Part shown: positions 43,293 to 52,763 of the stretch, piece after piece
Layout of the letters: every line of letters begins with the position of its first letter
Position numbering within the stretch: the stretch's first letter is position 1
DNA from: Anaerolinea sp.
GTDB lineage: Bacteria > Chloroflexota > Anaerolineae > Anaerolineales > Anaerolineaceae
Assembly: GCA_029975055.1 (NCBI GenBank)
Contig: JARKPU010000058.1
Location: 124,001-188,000 of the forward strand
Length of the DNA: 64,000 nt
Direction of reading: 5' to 3'
Notes under the pieces: generated by a model
The model's database searches: none
What the model was told of the DNA's origin: nothing
The model's input: only the letters and a program-made list of their open reading frames with translations
Program-made: the position numbers and the translations under genes

Positions 43293-43382
43293 GTTGATGT
43301 ACAATACCCTTGTTCATGTTTCCCAACCAGTGAGCCGCCTCGAGCGAATTTCCTGTTCACCATCTGTATCAAGGAGTGGTGT

Positions 43383-44756
43383 ATGGATGTATTGAACCTC
43401 TCACAGTGGCAGTTTGCCATCACTTCGGTGTACCATTTCTTCTTCGTCCCGCTCACGCTCGGCCTTTCGGTGCTGACGGCGATCATGGAAACGATCTACG
43501 CAAGCTCAGGGCAGGAAGTTTACAAGCGCATGGCGAAATTCTGGGGCACGCTCTTTCTGATCAATTTTGCCATGGGCGTGGTGACCGGCATCGTGCAGGA
43601 ATTCCAGTTTGGGATGAACTGGTCGGAATACTCGCGCTACGTGGGCGATATTTTTGGCGTGCCGCTGGCAATCGAAGCCTTGCTGGCATTCTTCCTCGAA
43701 TCCACCTTCCTTGGTTTATGGATTTTCGGCTGGGATAAGGTCTCCAAGGGGCTGCACGCGGCGTTCATCTGGCTGGTGGCGGTCGGCGCGAATATATCTG
43801 CCCTGTGGATCTTGATCGCCAATTCGTTCATGCAGCACCCGGTCGGTTACGAGCTCGAAAACGGGCGTGCCGTGATGACCGATTTTGGCGCGCTGCTGGC
43901 GAACCAGTACGTCTGGACGCAGTTCCCGCACACGGTTCTTTCGGGCTTCACCACCGGAGCGGTGTTCGTTTTTGGCATCAGCCTTTACCACCTGCTGCGC
44001 AAGAAAGACGAGGATGTGTTCCGCCGGTCGCTCAACCTGGCGACGGTCTTCGGGAGCATCTCGATTCTGCTCGTGATCCTGGTCGGCCACAGCCAGACGC
44101 AGCAACTGGTGCGCCTTCAGCCGATGAAGATTGCTTCGGTGGAGGCGCTGTGGGAATCGATGGACCCGGCCTCGTTCTCGCTGTTCACGTGGGGAGATGA
44201 AGCCAACCTGAAAGACCGCTTTGCCCTGCGCATCCCAAACCTGTTGAGCATCCTGGCCTATAACCAGCCCACCGGCCTGGTGAAGGGCATCCGCAACCTG
44301 CAGGCGGAATATGAGCAGCAGTACGGCCCGGGTGATTACGTCCCTTCGGTGTTCACCACTTACTGGACGTTCCGTATCATGGTGGGGGCGGGGCTGTTGA
44401 TCTTCGCGCTGATGGGCCTCTCGCTCTACTACATAGTTCGAAACAAACCGTTGACCTCCTTCAAGTGGGCCCGGTTCTTGCCTTTGGCCATCGCACTGCC
44501 ATACCTGGCCAATTCCACCGGCTGGCTGTTGACCGAAATGGGCCGCCAGCCCTGGGTGGTCTACGGCTTGCTGAAGACGGAAAATGCTTTCTCGCCCAAC
44601 CTGACCCCCGGGATGGTGCTCGCTTCGGTGATCATCCTCACGCTGGTCTATGGGGCGTTGATGGCGGCGGATGTGTACCTGCTGGTCAAGTTCGCCAGGA
44701 AAGGGCCGGAGCAGCCCGAGGGGCTGGAACAACCCGGGGCAGCCGGGGCCGATTAG
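43383..44756 (+). CDS. cydA: Cytochrome bd ubiquinol oxidase subunit I
   Basis: 457-aa membrane subunit that carries the three hemes and the quinol site of cytochrome bd oxidase. The N-terminus WQFAITSVYHFFFVPLTLGL is typical, GRQPWVVYG in the later region is the conserved heme-site segment, and about nine helices are present. The chain is shorter than the E. coli form (522 aa), suggesting a short quinol loop. AAGGAG lies 8 bases upstream of ATG. It is followed at once by cydB; the operator-like palindrome upstream suggests redox control. Confidence 0.97.
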   Translation: MDVLNLSQWQFAITSVYHFFFVPLTLGLSVLTAIMETIYASSGQEVYKRMAKFWGTLFLINFAMGVVTGIVQEFQFGMNWSEYSRYVGDIFGVPLAIEALLAFFLESTFLGLWIFGWDKVSKGLHAAFIWLVAVGANISALWILIANSFMQHPVGYELENGRAVMTDFGALLANQYVWTQFPHTVLSGFTTGAVFVFGISLYHLLRKKDEDVFRRSLNLATVFGSISILLVILVGHSQTQQLVRLQPMKIASVEALWESMDPASFSLFTWGDEANLKDRFALRIPNLLSILAYNQPTGLVKGIRNLQAEYEQQYGPGDYVPSVFTTYWTFRIMVGAGLLIFALMGLSLYYIVRNKPLTSFKWARFLPLAIALPYLANSTGWLLTEMGRQPWVVYGLLKTENAFSPNLTPGMVLASVIILTLVYGALMAADVYLLVKFARKGPEQPEGLEQPGAAGAD

Positions 44757-44765
44757 GAGGAAGCC

Positions 44766-45779
44766 ATGGACTTGAATACCCTCTGGTTCATTTTGATCGC
44801 GGTTTTGTATATCGGCTTCTTTGTGCTGGAAGGCTTCGATTTTGGCGTGGGGATTCTGCTGCCCTTCCTCGGCAAAGACGACGCGCGCCGCAGGCTGATC
44901 ATCAACACCATCGGCCCGCATTGGGACGGCAACGAGGTCTGGCTGATCACGGCCGGCGGAGCCACCTTCGCGGCGTTCCCGCACTGGTATGCCACCCTGT
45001 TCAGCGGGTTCTACCTGCCGCTCTTCATCATCCTCATCGCGTTGATCTTTCGCGGCGTGGCTTTCGAATTCCGCAGTAAAGATGAAAACCCGCGCTGGCG
45101 CAGCTTTTGGGATTGGGCCATCTTTGGCGGCAGCGCGGTGCCCGCCCTGTTGTTTGGGGTAGCCTTCACCAACCTCATGCACGGCGTGCCGATCGACGCG
45201 AATATGAATTACACCGGCGGTTTTTGGAACCTGCTCAACCCGTTTGCGCTGCTGGGCGGGCTGGTTTCGCTGCTCGGCTTCATTCTGCACGGGGCGGTGT
45301 TCCTCAGCCTGAAGACCGAAGGCGAGATGATGAATTCGGCCCTGCGCGCGGCGCGCAGACTGTGGCCGCCGACGGTGGCGGTTCTGGCCGCCTTCGTGGT
45401 GGCGATGTACTTCTTCACCGATGTGCTCAAGCAGCTGGGGATTAACCCCGGGCCGATCCCAATCGGCTCGGTGCTGGCGCTGCTGGCGGCCGGGTATTTC
45501 ATCTATTCACGGCGCTCAGGGTGGGCATTCGCCATGACCGCGCTGGCCATCGTCTTTTCGGCGGCGACGATCTTCCTGGTGCTCTTCCCGCGGGTGATGG
45601 TCTCGAGCATCGATCCCTCCTTTAGCCTGACGATCTACAACGCTGCTTCCGGCCAATATACGCTGCGGACGATGTCGATCGTGGCGCTGGTCTTTGTGCC
45701 GGTTGTGCTGGCCTACCAGGGGTGGAGTTACTGGATTTTTCGCAAGCGCCTGAGCGAGAAGGCGGAAATGCATTATTGA
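44766..45779 (+). CDS. cydB: Cytochrome bd ubiquinol oxidase subunit II
   Basis: 337-aa membrane partner of CydA. The N-terminus LWFILIAVLYIGFFVLEGFD and the conserved HWDGNEVWL segment identify it, along with eight or so helices. AGGAGG is 5 bases upstream of ATG, and the gene starts 9 bases after cydA. No cydX-like small gene or cydCD is seen nearby. It allows oxygen use at low tension, fitting an anaerobic or microaerophilic host. Confidence 0.96.
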   Translation: MDLNTLWFILIAVLYIGFFVLEGFDFGVGILLPFLGKDDARRRLIINTIGPHWDGNEVWLITAGGATFAAFPHWYATLFSGFYLPLFIILIALIFRGVAFEFRSKDENPRWRSFWDWAIFGGSAVPALLFGVAFTNLMHGVPIDANMNYTGGFWNLLNPFALLGGLVSLLGFILHGAVFLSLKTEGEMMNSALRAARRLWPPTVAVLAAFVVAMYFFTDVLKQLGINPGPIPIGSVLALLAAGYFIYSRRSGWAFAMTALAIVFSAATIFLVLFPRVMVSSIDPSFSLTIYNAASGQYTLRTMSIVALVFVPVVLAYQGWSYWIFRKRLSEKAEMHY

Positions 45780-45884
45780 TTGGCACCGCATTATAGTTGA
45801 CCTTGGGATTTGGATTCCCCGGTGAACAGAAGGCAGATTTCGCGTGGATCGGGTAGAATCTAGAAAAACATACGAGGTGAGTTC

Positions 45885-46319
45885 ATGTCATGCTGCTGCT
45901 GTGAAGAGAAACGCATCTACACATCCGAGAAGGCCCCCAAGGCCATGGGCCCCTACTCGCCCGCGGTGAAGGGCGGCGGGCTGGTGTTCATCGCCGGGCA
46001 ACTGGGCATCGACCCGCAGACCGGAAATGTGGTCGAGGGCGGGATCGAGGCCGAAACGCGCCAGGCGCTGACCAACGTCAAGCACCTGCTCGAAGCGGCC
46101 GGTTCGCGCCTCGAAAACGTGCTGAAAGTGACCGTTTTCCTGCGCGATATCGCGGATTTCCAGAAGATGAACGCCGTCTATGCCGAATTCTTTGTGGTCA
46201 ACCCGCCTGCGCGCTCGGCCTTCCAGGTGGGGGCGCTGCCGCGCGGCGCGGCGGTGGAGATCGAAGCGATCGGCCTGGCCGGATGCAGTTGTTCCTGCGG
46301 CTGCGAAGACGACGAGTGA
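45885..46319 (+). CDS. RidA-like reactive enamine/imine deaminase with terminal Cys clusters
   Basis: 144-aa RidA family protein that hydrolyses reactive enamines/imines formed by PLP enzymes. The core is complete: APKAMGPYSPAVKGGGLVFI, NVKHLLEAAGSRLENVLKVT and the catalytic Arg110 in NPPARSAFQVG. Unusually it carries four cysteines in a row after the first two residues (MSCCCCEEK) and a C-terminal CSCSCGC before EDDE. These flanks are not part of the normal fold and suggest metal or redox binding. GAGGTGAG precedes the ATG. It precedes the two-component genes by 3 bases. Confidence 0.88.
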   Translation: MSCCCCEEKRIYTSEKAPKAMGPYSPAVKGGGLVFIAGQLGIDPQTGNVVEGGIEAETRQALTNVKHLLEAAGSRLENVLKVTVFLRDIADFQKMNAVYAEFFVVNPPARSAFQVGALPRGAAVEIEAIGLAGCSCSCGCEDDE

Positions 46320-46322
46320 GGC

Positions 46323-47003
46323 ATGAGTTCCGAGCTGGTGCTGGTGGTGGATGACGAAGCCAGCATCGTGCAACTGGCCCGGCTCTACCTGGAGCGGGAG
46401 GGCTTTCGCGTGCATTCGGCCGGCGACGGCCTCGCGGCGCTTCGGGCGGTGGCCGAACTTTCGCCGGACTTAATGGTGCTGGATGTGATGCTGCCCGGCC
46501 TGGACGGTTTCGAAGTCTGCCGCAGGCTGCGCGCCGAAAACAGCCCCCTGCCGGTGTTGATGCTCACCGCCCGCGACGAAGATGTGGATAAAATCCTCGG
46601 GCTTGAGCTTGGCGCGGACGACTATATGACCAAGCCGTTCAACCCGCGCGAACTGGCGGCGCGGGTGAAGGCCATCCTCCGGCGCAGCGAGCGTGGCCTG
46701 CCCAAGGGCGAGGGGCCGCTCTCGATTGGCAGCCTGACGATCGACCCCCTTGCCCGCGAGGTGCGCTGCCGTGGAACGGTGGTACCGCTGCGCGCCCAGG
46801 AATTCGAGGTGCTCCTCGTGCTGGCGCGCTCTCCGGGGCGTGTTTTCACCCGCGAGCAATTGCTGAGCCTGGCCTGGGGCTACGATTTTGCCGGGCAGAC
46901 CCGCACGGTGGATATGCACGTGGCGCAGCTGCGGCGCAAGCTGGCGGGCTGTGCCGCGCAGATCGAAACAGTCACCGGCGTCGGTTATAAGCTGGTGGGC
47001 TGA
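46323..47003 (+). CDS. OmpR/PhoB family response regulator
   Basis: 226-aa DNA-binding response regulator. The receiver has the phosphorylation site Asp54 in [13 protein letters not shown], the acidic pair near VVDDEAS (residues 8-13) and the conserved Lys in [11 protein letters not shown]. The C-terminal winged helix (about 125-226) ends with [10 protein letters not shown]. It partners the histidine kinase next door: the kinase ATG overlaps its TGA. Target genes are not evident, but the neighbouring cydAB and envelope genes are possible. Confidence 0.95.
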   Translation: MSSELVLVVDDEASIVQLARLYLEREGFRVHSAGDGLAALRAVAELSPDLMVLDVMLPGLDGFEVCRRLRAENSPLPVLMLTARDEDVDKILGLELGADDYMTKPFNPRELAARVKAILRRSERGLPKGEGPLSIGSLTIDPLAREVRCRGTVVPLRAQEFEVLLVLARSPGRVFTREQLLSLAWGYDFAGQTRTVDMHVAQLRRKLAGCAAQIETVTGVGYKLVG

Positions 47004-48409
47004 TGTTGACATCGCTGCGAGCGCGCCTGTGGTTGAGCTACGCCCTGCTGATCGGCGTCATGCTGGGGGTGGTGGCGGTGGTGCTGGTGCAGGCCATCCT
47101 GCGGAACCCGCAGGTGTACCGTTCGACGCTCCCGCGCCTGCGCCAGGCCGCGGTGAACGCTTTGCCGGAGGTGAACCGCGCCCTCGATGCCGGCCCGGCC
47201 CGCCTGCAGGCCGCATTGGCTGCGGCGGGCGATGAGGCCCAGCTGCGCATGCTGGTAACCGACCCGGCGGGCCGGGTGATCGCCGATAGTTGGAGCGTGC
47301 CTCAGCGGGTGATCCGGCAGATAGACCCTGCCGACCTGGCAGAGATGGAAACCGCTGAACGGCCCGGCCTGCTGCGCGATGCGCGCGGGCGGGCCTGGCT
47401 GTACACTTCAGCGCGGGCTGCAGGCGGGCATTACCTGGTGACGGCCATGCAGCTCCCGCGTTTGCCCGTCTTGACCTTGCTGCGCAATGAGGTGGTCGCG
47501 CCGATTATGCTCGCAGGGGCGGCGGCCTTCGTCATTTCCTTCCTGCTGGCGCTGCTGATGGCGCGCTGGATCGCCTCGCCGCTGCAGCGCATGCAGGCGG
47601 CGGCGCACCGCATGGCAGCCGGGGCCGATGCGGCCATCCCCGAAGAGGGGCCGGACGAAATCCGCGACCTGGCGCGCTCGCTCAACGACATGAACCGGAA
47701 AGTTCGCGCCGGGCAGCAAACCCAGCGCGATTTTATCGCCAACGTCTCCCATGAGCTCAAAACTCCGCTCACCTCGGTGCAGGGCTTTGCCCAGGCGGTT
47801 CTGGATGGAACAGCGGCCACCCCCGAAGCGGCGCAGGATGCTGCGCGGGTGATCTACCAGGAAGCCACCCGCATGCACCGCCTGGTGCTCGACCTGCTCG
47901 CCCTCACCCGCCTGGAAGGGGGCACGGCCGACCTGCAAAGCGCGCCGGTTGACCTGGCCGGGCTGCTGGAGGGCGTGGCGGGCCGCCTGGGGCCGCTGGC
48001 CGCCCAGCACCAGGTGGAGCTTGCCTGCCAGGCCGCCGGCCCGCTGCAAGTGGTGGGTGATTCTGACCGGCTGGCGCAGGTCTTCACCAACCTGGTTGAT
48101 AATGCCATCAAGTTCACTCCTCCCGGCGGGAAGGTGAGCATCCAGGCCCGCGAGCAGGGCGGAAGCGTGCTCGTCGAAGTGGCGGATACAGGCCCGGGCA
48201 TCGCCCCGGAGGAACGCGAGAGGATCTTCGAGCGCTTCTACCAGGCCGATGCGTCGCGGCGCGGCGGCAGCGAGCGGGGCACAGGGCTGGGTTTGCCAAT
48301 TGCCAGGCAGATTGTGCTTGCTCACGGCGGAAAGATCTGGGTGGAGTCGCAGCCGGGCTTTGGCAGCCGGTTTTATGTCGAACTTCCGCTTCATAAGGCT
48401 GTGCGGTAA
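47003..48409 (+). CDS. Sensor histidine kinase
   Basis: 468-aa membrane sensor with two helices (residues about 9-33 and 164-190) around an extracytoplasmic sensing domain. A HAMP linker precedes the HisKA domain with phospho-accepting His250 in FIANVSHELKTPLTSVQGF. The HATPase domain has the N box NLVDNAIKFTPPGG, G1 DTGPGIAPEERERIFERFY and G2 GTGLGLPIARQIV. The start overlaps the regulator stop (TGATG), so it is cotranslated. The signal is unknown. Confidence 0.95.
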   Translation: MLTSLRARLWLSYALLIGVMLGVVAVVLVQAILRNPQVYRSTLPRLRQAAVNALPEVNRALDAGPARLQAALAAAGDEAQLRMLVTDPAGRVIADSWSVPQRVIRQIDPADLAEMETAERPGLLRDARGRAWLYTSARAAGGHYLVTAMQLPRLPVLTLLRNEVVAPIMLAGAAAFVISFLLALLMARWIASPLQRMQAAAHRMAAGADAAIPEEGPDEIRDLARSLNDMNRKVRAGQQTQRDFIANVSHELKTPLTSVQGFAQAVLDGTAATPEAAQDAARVIYQEATRMHRLVLDLLALTRLEGGTADLQSAPVDLAGLLEGVAGRLGPLAAQHQVELACQAAGPLQVVGDSDRLAQVFTNLVDNAIKFTPPGGKVSIQAREQGGSVLVEVADTGPGIAPEERERIFERFYQADASRRGGSERGTGLGLPIARQIVLAHGGKIWVESQPGFGSRFYVELPLHKAVR

Positions 48410-48445
48410 AATGATGGCTGACCCAAGACCACGCAGGCCGTCCAA

Positions 48446-49432
48446 GTGATGCCCACCGTCTCGATCATCGTCCCCTGTTATAATGAAGAGCGAACGATCC
48501 GCTTGCTGCTGGATGCAATCTACCGGCAGACCTTCCGGCGAGATGAAATGGAAGTCATCCTGGCGGACGGCATGTCTACCGACCGCACGCGTGAGGTGGT
48601 GGCGGCTTTTCAGAGCGAACACCCGGGCCTGGCGATTTGTGTGGTTGATAACCCGAAACGGATCATCCCGGCAGGGTTGAACCGCGCCATCGAAGCGGCA
48701 AACGGCGAATACCTTGTGCGGCTGGATGCGCATTCCGTTCCTGCCGATGATTACGTGCAGCGCTGCATCGAGGCGCTGCAGGCCGGCAAAGGCGAGAACG
48801 TCGGCGGGGTGTGGGAAATTCACCCCGGCGGAACCGGCTGGGTGGCCCGCTCGATCGCGCTGGCAGCGGCGCACCCGCTGGGCGTGGGCGATGCGTACTA
48901 TCGCTTTACCCAAACGGCCGGCGAAGTGGATACCGTCCCGTTTGGGGCTTTCCGGCGCGAAACCATCGAGCGGATTGGACGGTATGACGAAACCTTGCTG
49001 ACCAACGAGGATTACGAGTTGAACACCCGACTGCGCAAGCAGGGCGGCAAGGTCTGGCTCGATCCGCGCATCCGCTCGGTTTACTTTGCGCGCGCCAGCC
49101 TGAGAGCGCTGGCAAAGCAATACTGGCGCTATGGCTATTGGAAACTGCGCATGCTCCGGCGCTATCCGCGCACGCTGCGCTGGCGGCAGGCGCTCCCTCC
49201 GCTGTTCGTGCTGGGCGCGGCGGGGCTGGCGCTGCTCGCGGTCTTCTGGCCGCCGGCGCGCATCTTGCTGGGCATCGGGCTGGGATTGTATGTGCTCATT
49301 CTCGCCGCCGGTGCGCTCCCCGCGGCGCTCAGGCGCAAGGATGCCTCCCTGCTGGTTGGGGTGCCGCTGGCAATCGCCACGATGCACGCAAGCTGGGGAA
49401 GCGGCTTCATCTTTAGCATGTTGAGGAAATAA
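48446..49432 (+). CDS. Family 2 glycosyltransferase (ExoA-like)
   Basis: 328-aa membrane-associated glycosyltransferase with a GT-A domain. IVPCYNEERTIRLLLDAIYR is the nucleotide-sugar region, LADGMSTDRTREVV follows, and the DxD-like metal site is in LVRLDAHSVPADDY. QGGKVWLDPRIRSVYFARAS is in the catalytic half, and two C-terminal helices (PLFVLGAAGLALLAVFW and GLYVLILAAGALPAA) anchor it. It opens the exopolysaccharide-type operon, before sugar transferase and dehydratase genes. It may add a sugar to a lipid-linked intermediate. Confidence 0.9.
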   Translation: MMPTVSIIVPCYNEERTIRLLLDAIYRQTFRRDEMEVILADGMSTDRTREVVAAFQSEHPGLAICVVDNPKRIIPAGLNRAIEAANGEYLVRLDAHSVPADDYVQRCIEALQAGKGENVGGVWEIHPGGTGWVARSIALAAAHPLGVGDAYYRFTQTAGEVDTVPFGAFRRETIERIGRYDETLLTNEDYELNTRLRKQGGKVWLDPRIRSVYFARASLRALAKQYWRYGYWKLRMLRRYPRTLRWRQALPPLFVLGAAGLALLAVFWPPARILLGIGLGLYVLILAAGALPAALRRKDASLLVGVPLAIATMHASWGSGFIFSMLRK

Positions 49433-49441
49433 ACCGGATCA

Positions 49442-50848
49442 ATGGAACAACGCACCATACGCTGGAGAATGCGCCCTGAAGAGCGCCGCTTGATCTTGCT
49501 GGCGGGCGACCTGCTGGTCGGCTACGCGGCTTTGACGATTGGCCTCATCGCCTGGGGGCAGCGCGACTGGCTGAACATCTCCCGTGAGTTGATTCAAGAG
49601 CGCGTCCAGAACTGGTTCTTCTTCCTGCCGTTCTTCTGGATTTTGATCAATTTCGAAATGTATGAGCTGCGGCGGGCGGCCCGGAAAGATGAAACCTTCA
49701 AGGGCATCCTGCTCGTCACCGGGGTGAGCACGCTGCTCTACCTGCTGGCATTCTTCCTGGCTCCCCCCAACAGCCTGCCTCGCATCGGCGTGGGCGTGTT
49801 CATCCTCTCGAACGCCATCTTGAGCCTGCTGTGGCGGAATCTGTATATCCGCGTGTTCACTTCGCAAGAGTTCCTCCGGCGGGTGTTGATCGTCGGGGCC
49901 GGGCGGGCGGGCACCACGCTGGCAGGGGTGATCCGCGGGATTGTCCCCCACCCGCTGGATGTGGTTGGGTTCATCGACGACGACCCCGAGAAAGCCGGGT
50001 GCGTGATTCACGGCTACCCCGTGTTGGGCGGGGCTGAGATGCTCCTGCCGTTGATCGAGCGCGAACACATCTCGGATGTGATCATGGCCATTTCTCATGA
50101 GGTGCGCCCGGAGATGTTCGAGACGCTGCTGGCCGTGGAAGAGCAGGGGATCGAGATTTCGACCATGCCGGCGATGTACGAACACCTGCTGGGGCGCGTG
50201 CCCATTTTCCTGCTGCAATCGGATTGGATCTTGCGCTCGTTCGTGGACCAGGCGCACGTGGGCGGCATATACGAGCTGACCAAGCGCGTGCTGGATATCA
50301 TCGGCGGGCTGGTTGGGACGCTCATCACCCTGGTGCTGCTGCCGTTCATCGCGCTGGCAATCTACGTCGACTCGGGTTCGCCGGTGATCTTCACGCAGAA
50401 CCGCCTGGGGTTGAGCGGCAGGCAATATACGATCATTAAATTCCGCACGATGCGCAACGAGAGCGAAAACAACAAGGTGCGCGTCACCATCGAAAACGAC
50501 GAGCGCATCACGCGCGTGGGGCGCATCTTGCGCAAGAGTCACCTGGATGAACTTCCGCAGTTCATCAATGTGCTGCGCGGCGAGATGAGCCTGGTGGGGC
50601 CGCGCGCCGAGCGCGCCGAGCTGGTCGAACACCTGCAGGCGAAAGTGCCGTTCTACCGCGCGCGCCTGCTCGTCAAGCCGGGCATCACCGGCTGGGCGCA
50701 GGTGAACTTCGGTTATGCGGCGACGGTGGAAGATACAGGCATCAAACTGGAATACGATTTATACTACATCAAACACCGCAATCTGGGGCTGGATCTGCTG
50801 ATCCTCCTGCGCACCATCGGCACGGTGGTCGGTTTGAAAGGCCAATGA
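49442..50848 (+). CDS. Undecaprenyl-phosphate sugar phosphotransferase (WbaP/CpsE-like)
   Basis: 468-aa polyprenyl-phosphate sugar-1-phosphotransferase that starts sugar assembly on the lipid carrier. It has several N-terminal helices, a cytosolic Rossmann-like region (VLIVGAGRAGTTLAGVIRG) and the C-terminal bacterial sugar transferase domain (about 280-468) with IIGGLVGTLITLVLL, QYTIIKFRTMR and KPGITGWAQVNFGYAAT. It starts 9 bases after the glycosyltransferase stop, and the dehydratase follows in 7 bases. Probably makes the first step of an exopolysaccharide or cell-wall glycan. Confidence 0.92.
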   Translation: MEQRTIRWRMRPEERRLILLAGDLLVGYAALTIGLIAWGQRDWLNISRELIQERVQNWFFFLPFFWILINFEMYELRRAARKDETFKGILLVTGVSTLLYLLAFFLAPPNSLPRIGVGVFILSNAILSLLWRNLYIRVFTSQEFLRRVLIVGAGRAGTTLAGVIRGIVPHPLDVVGFIDDDPEKAGCVIHGYPVLGGAEMLLPLIEREHISDVIMAISHEVRPEMFETLLAVEEQGIEISTMPAMYEHLLGRVPIFLLQSDWILRSFVDQAHVGGIYELTKRVLDIIGGLVGTLITLVLLPFIALAIYVDSGSPVIFTQNRLGLSGRQYTIIKFRTMRNESENNKVRVTIENDERITRVGRILRKSHLDELPQFINVLRGEMSLVGPRAERAELVEHLQAKVPFYRARLLVKPGITGWAQVNFGYAATVEDTGIKLEYDLYYIKHRNLGLDLLILLRTIGTVVGLKGQ

Positions 50849-50855
50849 GACTGGA

Positions 50856-52763
50856 ATGAAATCGAAACCCGTACCAAGCATACGCAACCGCTATATTTTA
50901 ATCGGCGACCTGATCTTGATTATCCTTTCGGTGCTGGGCAGTTACGCGCTGCGCTTTGAACTGGGCAACCCGTTCTTCTTTTACCTGCCTTCAGCTTACT
51001 GGATGGCCGGCGTGGCCCTGCTGATCAAACCGCTGGTATACCAGTACTTCGGCCTGTACCGGCGCATTTGGATTTACGCTTCCACGCGCGAACTGATGTT
51101 GATCGTGGCCGCCGTGGCGACCTCTTCGGTGCTGCTTTCGGCAGTGATGATTTCGCTGGCCTCGATGCGCGTCTTCATCGGCTTCCCGCGCGCGGTTTTG
51201 GTGATCGATTTCCTCCTCTCGGTTGTGCTGGCGGGCGGGCTGCGCTTTGTTCTGCGCCTGCTGGCCGAGAACCGCGTCAGCCAGGCGGCGCATTCCGGCC
51301 TGGCCCAGCGGCAGACCAGCAAAGCGCTGATTGTGGGCGCGGGCGATGCCGGCGCGTTGGTGGTGCGCGAATTGCAAAAGAACCCGCAGCTCTATACCGA
51401 GCCGGTGGGCTTCTTGGATGACAACCCCGCCAAGCAGAAGCAGCAGATCTACGGCGTGCCCGTGGTGGGGACGCTCACCGACCTGGGCAAGGTGCTCGAC
51501 CAGACCCACGCCGACCAGGTGGTGATCGCCATTCCATCGGCGCCGGGGCGCGTGGTGCGCCTGGTGGCGACGGCCTGCCGCGCGCGCAATGTGCCCTTCC
51601 GCACCATGCCGGGTATTTACGAACTGCTGGGCGGAAAGGTGAGCGTCTCGCGCCTGCGCGAGGTGGACATCACCGACCTGCTGCGGCGCGAACCGGCCCA
51701 GATCGAAGAAGAGCTGGTGGGCGCCACGCTGGGTGGGCGGGTGGTGCTGGTGACCGGCGCGGGCGGGTCGATCGGCCGCGAGCTTTGCCGGCAGATTGCC
51801 CGCTGGGGGCCTTCGGAGCTGATCCTGCTCGGGCACGGCGAAAACAGCATTTTCGAGACGTTGATGGAGCTGCGCGAGAACTTCTCTTCGCTGTTGGTGC
51901 GCCCGGTGATTGCCGATGTGCGCGACTTCCCGCGCATCCGCACGCTCTTCAACCGCTACAGGCCGGATGCCGTCTTCCATGCCGCGGCGCACAAGCACGT
52001 GCCTTTGATGGAAGCCAATGTGGAAGAGGCTGTTTCGAACAACATCCTGGGCACGCTCAACGTCGTCTCGGCGGCGCTGGAAGCCGGCGTGAACCGGCTG
52101 GTGATGATCTCAACCGATAAGGCCATCCGCCCGGCGAACGTGATGGGCGCCACCAAGCGCATTGCAGAGATGATCGTGACCGACGCGGCGGCTCGCTCTG
52201 GGAGGGCCTATTCGGTGGTGCGCTTTGGCAATGTGCTGGGCAGCCGGGGCAGCGTGGTACCGCTCTTCAAGGCGCAGATCGCCCGCGGGGGCCCGGTGAC
52301 GGTGACGCACCCCGAGATGCGCCGCTACTTTATGACCATCCCCGAGGCGGTGCACCTTGTGCTGCAGGCCGCGGCGATGGGCAAGGGCGGTGAGACGTTC
52401 GTGCTCAACATGGGCGAGCAGGTGCGCATCCTCGACCTCGCCGAAGACTTGATCCGCCTCTCCGGGCTGGAACCGGGGCGGGATATCGAAGTGGTTTTCA
52501 CGGGCATCCGGCCCGGAGAAAAACTCAGCGAAGACCTGTGGGACGAGGGCGAGCCTTTTGAGAAGACCGCCCACCCCGATATCTTCCGCCTGCAGGGGCC
52601 TTCGCTGGATATCATGGGCGATGACCTGCGCAACCTGGTGGAAGAACTGGTGCGGCTGGCGCACGAGGGCGACCCGCAGGCCATCATCACCATGCTGGAT
52701 GACCTGGTGCCTGCCTCCGCCATCCGGCGCACCCCGCCGCCCGAGTTGACTTCCATCGAATAA
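50856..52763 (+). CDS. Nucleotide-sugar dehydratase/epimerase (CapD/WbpM-like)
   Basis: 635-aa membrane protein. It has four N-terminal helices, a first Rossmann domain (ALIVGAGDAGALVVRELQKN, about 150-270) and a C-terminal SDR domain with TGAGGSIGRELCRQIARW, the AAHKHVPLMEANVEEAV segment and the SxM-K type site in MISTDKAIRPANVMGATKR. This matches UDP-GlcNAc 4,6-dehydratases of the FlaA1/PseB group, which supply deoxy-sugars. It overlaps the next gene by one base (TAATG). Confidence 0.93.
   Translation: MKSKPVPSIRNRYILIGDLILIILSVLGSYALRFELGNPFFFYLPSAYWMAGVALLIKPLVYQYFGLYRRIWIYASTRELMLIVAAVATSSVLLSAVMISLASMRVFIGFPRAVLVIDFLLSVVLAGGLRFVLRLLAENRVSQAAHSGLAQRQTSKALIVGAGDAGALVVRELQKNPQLYTEPVGFLDDNPAKQKQQIYGVPVVGTLTDLGKVLDQTHADQVVIAIPSAPGRVVRLVATACRARNVPFRTMPGIYELLGGKVSVSRLREVDITDLLRREPAQIEEELVGATLGGRVVLVTGAGGSIGRELCRQIARWGPSELILLGHGENSIFETLMELRENFSSLLVRPVIADVRDFPRIRTLFNRYRPDAVFHAAAHKHVPLMEANVEEAVSNNILGTLNVVSAALEAGVNRLVMISTDKAIRPANVMGATKRIAEMIVTDAAARSGRAYSVVRFGNVLGSRGSVVPLFKAQIARGGPVTVTHPEMRRYFMTIPEAVHLVLQAAAMGKGGETFVLNMGEQVRILDLAEDLIRLSGLEPGRDIEVVFTGIRPGEKLSEDLWDEGEPFEKTAHPDIFRLQGPSLDIMGDDLRNLVEELVRLAHEGDPQAIITMLDDLVPASAIRRTPPPELTSIE

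Noticed and set aside
48411..48449. 12-codon ORF between the histidine kinase and glycosyltransferase genes
   Set aside because: No ribosome site, no regulatory codon run and no hairpin; it is likely chance.
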